From assembly GCA_014361095.1 (NCBI GenBank), contig JACIWF010000054.1:1-8300 (forward strand): a stretch of DNA of 8,300 nt, written 5' to 3'. The first letter of the stretch is position 1. Each line of letters starts with the position of its first letter. This document shows positions 5,716 to 8,300 of this stretch, piece after piece. The notes under the pieces are model-generated. The model ran no database searches. It had not been told where the DNA came from and worked only from the letters and a program-made list of their open reading frames with translations. The translations under genes and the position numbers were made by a program. This stretch comes from Hadesarchaea archaeon (lineage in GTDB: Archaea; Hadarchaeota; Hadarchaeia; Hadarchaeales; Hadarchaeaceae).

Positions 5716-6879
5716 TTATCTGCTTATAATTATTTTGCCGTTGTAATAAACTTCCCTGATATTGTCGGCCCGAGCTCTGTTAACCAAACCTGCGTAGACA
5801 TCGGTGAGATGAAGAAGGTTGTTCTTCCTAGCTAAAACCAAAAAGGTAGCTCGCTGGCCCTCCTCCACAGGGCCCCACGGCAATTTGAATAACTCCAGCG
5901 GTTTAAGAGTGGCCGCGGAAAGCAACGACTTGGCTTCCTCTGATCCGGCGCTGGTGTCCTGAAGACGGAGACATTTCCACGCGAAGGAAATTTCCTCAAA
6001 CATGTTCGGCTGGCAGGTCAACACGTTGTCAGTACCAAAATAGAATTCCGCTCCCGTTTCCAAGGCGAGAGCAAGAGGTGGCACTCCGACCCCAAGCAGG
6101 CTATTGGACCGGGGGCAGAAAACCACCGGAATCTTGTTTGACTTGAGCCTCAAAAGTTCCTCCTTGGTGCAATGGGTGGCATGAACAACAAATGAGCACT
6201 TGAGCTTGATGGCCTGATCCACCTCACTCCGATGGCGTCTTTTTTTGAAGGCCAGCATCTCATCCGCATTCTCCGCCACATGGGTTGCGAAGAATTTGCC
6301 TGCACTTAAAGCTGCAGCGGCCACCTCTTCCAAGGTTTCTTCAGAAAATGCGGCCAAGCTAGGAAGTCCCAAGCCATCAGACTTTAAAAGCAATTCAGAT
6401 ATCTCCTCCGCTTTCGAAAACCTTCCTAAGATTATTGATGTCAACGGGGGCTGGCTAATTCTTCTGAGAAAGTTCAAGCCCTCAATCCCCTCTTCCCTGA
6501 AATCACAGTGGGCAAGAGTTCCGGTGATGAGCATGTCCTGAAGTGCAGCTTTTGTCGCCTGCGCCAGCTGTGACGGTGGTGAGCTCTCCAGCGCGTGAAA
6601 CTTTAATCCGTGTGGCCCAACAACCTGTGGCTGACTGCTGCCGAGATACAACTCCTTGGCAACCGAATCTACTACATGAGTATGGGCATTGACAAAAGGA
6701 GGCATGACGAAGCCGCCATTTAAATTCACCGCCCGCCCATGTGGGGTGCCTTCGGAAATTTCCTTAATCACGCCGTCTTCTATAACTAAGTAACCCCGCG
6801 TTATCTCAAGCTCTTTTCCCATGAGAATAACGGCGTTTGACAGTATCCTTCTAACCAAACCATCAGCCCTACCAGCCAC
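5716..6879 (-). CDS. Amidohydrolase-superfamily metal-dependent hydrolase, probable deaminase (cytosine deaminase/chlorohydrolase group)
   Basis: This 387-residue protein belongs to the COG0402-like branch (deaminases of S-adenosylhomocysteine, guanine, cytosine and related compounds). A small N-terminal beta domain (10-55) is followed by the TIM barrel. The metal and catalytic residues are all present: H66 and H68 in NAHTHV, H200 and E203 in FATHVAEN, H233 in VVHATHCT, and D284 in FGTDNV. CPRSNSLLGVG at 255-265 is the usual deaminase signature before the final strand. The spacing closely resembles that of adenosine-type deaminases, so a purine-derived substrate such as S-adenosylhomocysteine or 5'-deoxyadenosine is possible, but substrate assignment is inference. 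GTG 6879 follows the TAA of the methyltransferase gene with no gap, indicating co-transcription and coupled translation; TTG at 6858 is an alternative start. No signal peptide is seen, so it is cytoplasmic. Confidence 0.88.
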   Translation of the reverse strand: MAGRADGLVRRILSNAVILMGKELEITRGYLVIEDGVIKEISEGTPHGRAVNLNGGFVMPPFVNAHTHVVDSVAKELYLGSSQPQVVGPHGLKFHALESSPPSQLAQATKAALQDMLITGTLAHCDFREEGIEGLNFLRRISQPPLTSIILGRFSKAEEISELLLKSDGLGLPSLAAFSEETLEEVAAAALSAGKFFATHVAENADEMLAFKKRRHRSEVDQAIKLKCSFVVHATHCTKEELLRLKSNKIPVVFCPRSNSLLGVGVPPLALALETGAEFYFGTDNVLTCQPNMFEEISFAWKCLRLQDTSAGSEEAKSLLSAATLKPLELFKLPWGPVEEGQRATFLVLARKNNLLHLTDVYAGLVNRARADNIREVYYNGKIIISR

Positions 6880-7962
6880 TTAACCGGCTGCCTCTTTATG
6901 GCTTGTTTCTCCTTTCAACCAAAGCGGCGGGGTACCAAATTCCTTAGTTGCCTCCACTAGAGCCGTGATGTGCTCGGTTGGTGTCTCCAGCCAGAAATCG
7001 CATCCGGGAGAAACCATATCAACTCCTTCGCCAATGATCCGACTCACGGCTTCCCTTATCTTTTCAACCGGACCCAAGTGAACCACCCAGTAAGCAGATA
7101 AATTGCCTACCAGCGGTAACCTTGGTCTAACTCTATCAACCATTTTTCTGGCCTCACGAATCGGGGTCCGCTCGTCCACAACGATGGCACTGGAACCGCA
7201 CTCCGCCATTTTATCCGCTATTTTCACTGCCGACCCGCAGATGTTCAAAACAGTTGGCACCGACAGACGACTGATAATTTTTTTCAGATAGGGTTTGACA
7301 AACTCATCAAAATGATCCGGAGAAATATTGTCGTTGGAGGCACCCATCTCGTGAAGGGTGATTATATCAGCGCCGGCCTCCTGGTAGAGTTCTGCGATCT
7401 CAACGTAAATGTCCAAAACAGCTTTGCAGAGGGCATGGATTTTTTCCGGATCCTTTATCAGGCACTTCAAAAAGGAAATGGTATCCATCAAGTAACTGCT
7501 CAGGCTGGTAAAGGGTGGCACCAGATAAGCGTTGATCGGAACCTCGCCTCCGAACTCCTCCTTGAGCAGCTTGATCGCCTCCGTTATCACCGGCACCGTC
7601 CCTGCCTTGGCAACATCCTCAGGAAACTTTAGATCTGAAAGATCCTTCACCCGAAATTCCTTAATCGAGGGCCATCTTATTTTGTCCTCGCGGTAATCGA
7701 TAACGGCGCCCAAGACCTCCGCCTCGACAACCGTGGAGAACGGAACCGTGATGTTGTCCAATCCACAAAGTCTGTGGGCGGCTGAGGACAGCTTGGCCAT
7801 CTTTGTAGGTTCCTTATGGGCTGCAGGCCAAAAGGAATCGGTGGCCTTCATGAAATCAACTGTGGCAACGCTGGCGAAGTTGACGCAGGGGACCCTATCG
7901 ACTTCCTCTCTTTTACCAAGCAAAATTTTCATCACCCTTTCGTAGGAGTTCATCGACGACAC
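6880..7962 (-). CDS. MtaA/MtbA-family corrinoid methyltransferase (uroporphyrinogen decarboxylase fold) with an altered zinc motif
   Basis: The 360 residues match the family of methylcobamide:coenzyme M methyltransferases, relatives of uroporphyrinogen decarboxylase that move a methyl group from a corrinoid protein to a thiol. Visible hallmarks are RVPCVNFASVATVDFMKATD near the N-terminus, ITLHEMGASNDNISPDHFDEF (191-211, split by numbering), VGNLSAYWVVHLGP (285-298) and MVSPGCDFWLETPTEHI (316-332). In characterised members zinc is held by His-X-Cys plus a distant Cys. Here the motif is VLNICGS: Asn at 240, Cys at 242 and the distant Cys at 321. The usual His is therefore replaced. The protein could bind zinc differently, use another acceptor, or have changed function. 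GTG 7962 is the start, with AGGTGG at 7967-7972; ATG 7953 is a weaker alternative. It heads an operon with the amidohydrolase. No corrinoid protein gene is nearby, so its partner is unknown. Confidence 0.85.
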   Translation of the reverse strand: MSSMNSYERVMKILLGKREEVDRVPCVNFASVATVDFMKATDSFWPAAHKEPTKMAKLSSAAHRLCGLDNITVPFSTVVEAEVLGAVIDYREDKIRWPSIKEFRVKDLSDLKFPEDVAKAGTVPVITEAIKLLKEEFGGEVPINAYLVPPFTSLSSYLMDTISFLKCLIKDPEKIHALCKAVLDIYVEIAELYQEAGADIITLHEMGASNDNISPDHFDEFVKPYLKKIISRLSVPTVLNICGSAVKIADKMAECGSSAIVVDERTPIREARKMVDRVRPRLPLVGNLSAYWVVHLGPVEKIREAVSRIIGEGVDMVSPGCDFWLETPTEHITALVEATKEFGTPPLWLKGETSHKEAAG

Positions 7963-7964
7963 CC

Positions 7965-7979
7965 AACCACCTAGTGGTT
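7965..7979. promoter_or_regulatory. Inverted repeat AACCAC-CTA-GTGGTT over the ribosome binding site of the methyltransferase gene
   Basis: The six-base arms are perfect around a three-base centre. On the minus strand the 3' arm contains the GGTGG that would pair with 16S rRNA before GTG 7962. In RNA it could fold and hide that site; in DNA it could be an operator next to the promoter. If the transcript starts within about 8 bases of the start codon, only the DNA role is possible. Confidence 0.45.
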
Positions 7980-7982
7980 AAC

Positions 7983-8000
7983 CTTTAAAAATTAAATAAG
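7983..8000. promoter_or_regulatory. Shared divergent promoter region, methyltransferase operon and tsr3
   Basis: This 63-base gap between divergent starts contains overlapping A+T boxes (TTTAAAAATTAAATAAG on the plus strand). TTTAAAAA at 7983-7990 would give a rightward start near 8013, and TTATTTAA on the minus strand (7992-7999) a leftward start near 7970. Both messages would be almost leaderless, which is common in archaea. The exact boxes are not certain. Confidence 0.45.
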
Positions 8001-8025
8001 ATAGCTTTTATCATCACTGATATTC

Positions 8026-8300
8026 ATGAAGATTGTTGTCTATCATGCCAAGGAATGCGACCCAAGAAGATGCACCGCACTGCGCTTGAGTAGATTTGGC
8101 AAGGTTAAAATTGTTTTTAGGCTTGAAGAGCTGCCCCGAGGAGGCATCTTGCTGAATCCTTTTGCCGAAAAGGCCCTATCAAAGGAAGACGCCGAAACTG
8201 CTGAGAAATATGGGTTGATTGCCTTCGATTGTTCATGGAAAAAAATTCAACAACTGGCCAATGTAAAAAATTGGTTCCGGCCAAGAAGTCTCCCCTATCT
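8026..8300 (+). CDS. tsr3: Tsr3-family rRNA aminocarboxypropyltransferase (DUF367), 3' end beyond the window
   Basis: The frame is open from ATG 8026 to the window edge, 91 complete codons. Tsr3 transfers the 3-amino-3-carboxypropyl group of S-adenosylmethionine to a methylated pseudouridine in the small-subunit rRNA, a late step of ribosome maturation. Diagnostic residues include CDPRRCTALRLSRFG (11-25), GGILLNPFAEKALSKEDAE (39-58 region), AFDCSWKK (73-80) and RPRSLPY at the edge. DCSW and the R-x-LP segment are hallmarks of the family, and the rest of the domain, including the expected NPxNYG motif, should continue off the edge. The usual N-terminal iron-sulfur-like extension of some RLI-fused forms is absent. 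The start has no convincing Shine-Dalgarno sequence and lies close behind the TATA-like run, so the message may be leaderless. Confidence 0.93.
   Translation, partial: MKIVVYHAKECDPRRCTALRLSRFGKVKIVFRLEELPRGGILLNPFAEKALSKEDAETAEKYGLIAFDCSWKKIQQLANVKNWFRPRSLPY

Noticed and set aside
6880..7962. Annotation as true uroporphyrinogen decarboxylase (HemE)
   Set aside because: The Cys motifs, the NISPDHFDEF segment and SPGCDFWLETP fit the MtaA/MtbA methyltransferase branch, not HemE.
1..8300. CRISPR arrays, tRNA or rRNA genes, insertion-sequence ends
   Set aside because: No regularly spaced repeats, cloverleaf-like sequence, rRNA sequence or transposase was found. The only short repeats are the three operator-like sites at 1212-1280.

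Overview
This is an archaeal chromosomal segment. The evidence is a single-chain archaeal/eukaryotic-type glycyl-tRNA synthetase with a zinc ribbon, a Tsr3 rRNA-modification enzyme, a stand-alone four-CBS-domain protein, short winged-helix regulators, and TATA-like A+T boxes placed about 25 bases before likely transcript starts. Shine-Dalgarno-like sequences (AGGTGAT, GGTGAT, GAGGATC) precede several starts, and GTG and TTG starts are common. A corrinoid-dependent MtaA/MtbA-type methyltransferase fits a methanogen or a relative, but no corrinoid protein or other methanogenesis gene lies here, so I do not name a lineage.

Left part (1-1300, minus strand): a compact three-gene operon. A small winged-helix protein (850-1197) is followed after 10 bases by a charged protein of unknown function (477-839). 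The last gene is a DUF998-type membrane protein (487 to beyond the left edge), which overlaps its predecessor by 11 bases. The promoter carries three copies of an imperfect palindrome around its TATA box, which suggests autoregulation.

Middle (about 1200-2360): an A+T-rich stretch. It holds a second, unrelated winged-helix regulator with a long helical tail (1453-1962, minus), a near-perfect 18-bp palindrome (1329-1346), divergent promoters around 1990-2040, and a plus-strand coding-like frame interrupted by TGA. That frame runs into the 5' end of an AEC-family (auxin efflux carrier type) permease (2356-3285, plus). The permease's first membrane helix extends upstream of any usable start codon in frame, so its 5' end looks frame-disrupted or unusually initiated.

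Right part (3275-7962, minus strand): four genes in the order MtaA-like methyltransferase, metal-dependent amidohydrolase, four-CBS protein, glycyl-tRNA synthetase. The first two abut (TAA directly followed by GTG). The last two are 15 bases apart. A possible promoter separates the pairs. The glycyl-tRNA synthetase gene converges on and overlaps the permease gene by 11 bases. At the right edge, tsr3 starts divergently from the methyltransferase and is cut by the window end.

The points most worth a second look are the triple operator of the winged-helix/DUF998 operon, the damaged or recoded 5' end of the permease, and the MtaA-like protein in which the usual zinc-ligand His of the His-X-Cys motif is Asn, coupled to an intact deaminase-like amidohydrolase.
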